Source: Spirochaetota bacterium (GTDB taxonomy: Bacteria; Spirochaetota; Spirochaetia; DSM-27196; PWMO01). From it: DNA of 29,035 bases. Both the position numbers and the translations under genes were made by a program. The notes under the pieces are model-generated. The model saw nothing but the letters and a program-made list of their open reading frames with translations. It did no database searches and had not been told where the DNA came from. Positions 27,459 through 29,035 of this stretch are shown piece after piece (position 1 is the first letter of the stretch; every line of letters begins with the position of its first letter). Location of the stretch: contig JAAAOR010000079.1 of NCBI GenBank assembly GCA_009908735.1, positions 1 to 29,035 on the forward strand, read 5' to 3'.

Positions 27459-28124
27459 ATGGCATCGATTGAAGACGGCCTGAGGCTGCTCGAAAAACAA
27501 CGATACGCAGAGGCTCTCGAGACCTTCCTGGCTGTGGACGTGAACCCCGAGCAGCATCCCGAGCTATCGTACTACCTCGGGCTCTCCTACACGAACCTCG
27601 AGCGCTTCGACGAGGCCGTGCTTTACCTCGAGCAGGTGGTCACCGGAGACCAGGATTTCTCCCACGTCTACCAGAGCCGCATGCTTCTCGGCTACATTTA
27701 CACCGTGACCGAACGCCACCGGCTGGCGGAGTTCGAGTTTTCTCGCCTGCTCGAAGAGGGGTTCGAGTCCGCGAAGGTCCATGCCGCCCTTGCGCACGTG
27801 CAGTACGCGCAGGGAAAGACCAGCGCAAGTATCGTGCAGCTCGAGAAGGCGCTCGAGATCGACCCGGAGAACTCCACGGCGCTCAACTCCCTCGGCTACA
27901 TAATGGCCGACAACGGCATTCGTCTAGAGGCTGCGCTATCTTACTGCAAGAAGGCCGTGGAGGTCGTGCCGGGGAACCCGGCCTACCTCGATTCACTGGG
28001 GTGGACTTACTTCAAGCTCGGCGACGTTGCCGACGCCCGCGTCCATTTGAAGAAAGCCCATGAGCTTGCGCCCGAAAACGACGAAATCGCCTCGCACTGG
28101 GACGAGGTAAGGAGACTGTCGTGA
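27459..28124 (+). CDS. TPR-repeat protein
   Basis: The 221-residue protein consists of about six tetratricopeptide repeats and little else. Good examples are YAEALETFLAVDVNPEQHPE, FDEAVLYLEQVV, SASIVQLEKALEIDPENSTA and EAALSYCKKAVEVVPGNPAY, with the Gly/Ala/Pro spacing typical of TPR helices. No signal peptide is visible, so it should be cytoplasmic and mediate protein contacts. It begins four bases after surE without a good binding site, and its stop overlaps the GTG of the next gene in GTGA (28121-28124). Its function is unknown; the operon and the next gene (also with TPR) hint at a common process. Confidence 0.88.
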   Translation: MASIEDGLRLLEKQRYAEALETFLAVDVNPEQHPELSYYLGLSYTNLERFDEAVLYLEQVVTGDQDFSHVYQSRMLLGYIYTVTERHRLAEFEFSRLLEEGFESAKVHAALAHVQYAQGKTSASIVQLEKALEIDPENSTALNSLGYIMADNGIRLEAALSYCKKAVEVVPGNPAYLDSLGWTYFKLGDVADARVHLKKAHELAPENDEIASHWDEVRRLS

Positions 28125-29035
28125 TAGATCGTAGCGGCGGTGCGGGACGGATGAGTTTGAGATCGGCCCGCGCCTCATGCCCCGTTCGGGTCTCTGCCGC
28201 CCTCTTTCCGGTACTTGCCCTGTTCGTCCTCGTGATGCTCTGGCCTGCGGTTCCACGCATCGCGGCGCAGGACATCGATATGGATCGCATCGAGGCGGAA
28301 GAGGAGTTCCGGTTCGGCGTTCGGGCGTTTCATAACGGCCGGTACAACGATGCAATTCTCTCCTTTAGTCGCAGCTTGAGCTTCAACCCGGAGAACATGG
28401 ATACCCGTTACTGGCTCGGGCGCGCCTACCATTTTGCGGGTTTCGTCGACGCTGCGCTCAATCAGTGGCAGTACATCGTCGATGCGGGCGCCGGCGGCGC
28501 TCATATTCGGGCTCTCCTCGATATCGTTAATGCGCGCCAGGGCGTGGTGCCGGAGCTTTACGAGCCGGGAGAGTGGGCGGTGATGAGTGAGCTCCAGGGC
28601 GTGCAGGGGGAGAGCGCAGTATTCCGTCGCCCGGTGTCCATAGAGCCGCGCGAGGACGGCGCCTTCTACGTCACCTCCTTTGCGGGCCAGGAAGTGATCC
28701 TGCTAAACGCCAACGGCGTGCTTGAGCAGCGCCTCCGAGGCGGGCTTGCCGGTTTCGATCAGCCGTTCGACCTTGTACAGCAGGATGGGGTGCTTTTTGT
28801 CAGCGAGTTCGGCGGGGACCGTGTGTCCAAGGTGAATATGCGGGGCAACAAGATGCTGACGTTCGGAGGCTCGGGCACGGAGGAGGGGAACCTTCTCGGG
28901 CCGCAGTATCTCGCCACCGACGGCCAACGCTTCATCTACGTGAGCGATTGGGGCAACGCCCGGATATGCAAGTACGATTTCGACGGTGAGTTCGTGCAGT
29001 GCTTCGGGGCGACCGCCCAGGGCGATTTCAGCGGT
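28121..29035 (+). CDS. Secreted TPR and NHL-type beta-propeller protein (3' end outside window)
   Basis: The frame from GTG 28121 runs open to the last base, giving 305 residues. GTG is supported by AAGGAG at 28109-28114, six bases away; ATG 28151 is a weaker alternative. There is a signal peptide (hydrophobic residues about 26-45, likely cleavage after RIAA near residue 49). TPR-like helices follow (about 57-125, FGVRAFHNGRYNDAILSFSR and LSFNPENMDTRYWLGRAYHF). From about residue 160 come NHL-like propeller strands: FRRPVSIEPREDGAFYVTSF, FDQPFDLVQQDGVLFVSEFG and LLGPQYLATDGQRFIYVSDW, each with the repeat feature of a Pro-x-Asp/Gly-x-Asp pattern. More blades are expected past the edge. An extracytoplasmic binding or scaffold role is likely, but the function is unknown. 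Confidence 0.85.
   Translation, partial: MIDRSGGAGRMSLRSARASCPVRVSAALFPVLALFVLVMLWPAVPRIAAQDIDMDRIEAEEEFRFGVRAFHNGRYNDAILSFSRSLSFNPENMDTRYWLGRAYHFAGFVDAALNQWQYIVDAGAGGAHIRALLDIVNARQGVVPELYEPGEWAVMSELQGVQGESAVFRRPVSIEPREDGAFYVTSFAGQEVILLNANGVLEQRLRGGLAGFDQPFDLVQQDGVLFVSEFGGDRVSKVNMRGNKMLTFGGSGTEEGNLLGPQYLATDGQRFIYVSDWGNARICKYDFDGEFVQCFGATAQGDFSG

Overview
The window is a GC-rich chromosomal segment with dense housekeeping genes, and it most likely comes from a free-living member of the Spirochaetales (a Spirochaeta-like genome). The evidence is a very long coiled-coil protein of the spirochaete SpiroCoCo type beside the heat-shock genes, a zinc-free (type B) ribosomal protein L31 directly after rho, two apolipoprotein N-acyltransferase genes that fit a lipoprotein-rich envelope, and two bactofilins, one beside an M23 peptidase. 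This assignment is inference from gene content. I see no rRNA, tRNA, insertion sequence, prophage or CRISPR array.

Layout. Positions 1-7060 hold the end of the coiled-coil gene followed by grpE, dnaK and dnaJ. Positions 7189-8404 hold a secreted protein with four Asp/Asn/Gly repeats, overlapping a SpoU-family rRNA methyltransferase. A TatD-like hydrolase lies convergent to it (8432-9202, minus). A back-to-back promoter pair at 9254-9332 separates tatD from an operon of an M23 peptidase homologue, a bactofilin, a YaaR/DUF327 protein and a RicT/PSP1 protein (9392-12366). Two translationally coupled minus-strand ABC exporter genes follow (12396-16233); their motifs predict an asymmetric heterodimer. 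From a promoter at 16288 run rpsT, hup, lnt, a response regulator, a small TPR protein, a second bactofilin and cinA (16355-21276), with very short gaps or overlaps. A strong promoter, a repeat-bearing leader and a possible RNA switch precede rho (21467-23395), then rpmE. A second lnt is on the minus strand (23855-25459). It is divergent from a tight operon of a galactokinase homologue, surE, a TPR protein and a TPR/NHL secreted protein cut by the right edge (25552-29035).

Biological themes. Genes for protein folding and translation alternate with genes for cell shape and envelope (bactofilins, M23, Lnt, exporter, secreted repeat proteins). No wholly new defence or mobile system is visible. 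The best leads are known folds with changed key residues or odd partners: a galactokinase homologue without its catalytic Asp, an M23 domain with a changed zinc ligand, a response regulator with a degenerate histidine-kinase dimerisation segment next to a free-standing cyclase-tail-like TPR, and a rho leader with competing complementary segments around its ribosome-binding site.

All family assignments come from reading translated sequence and remembered family motifs. No search was run.
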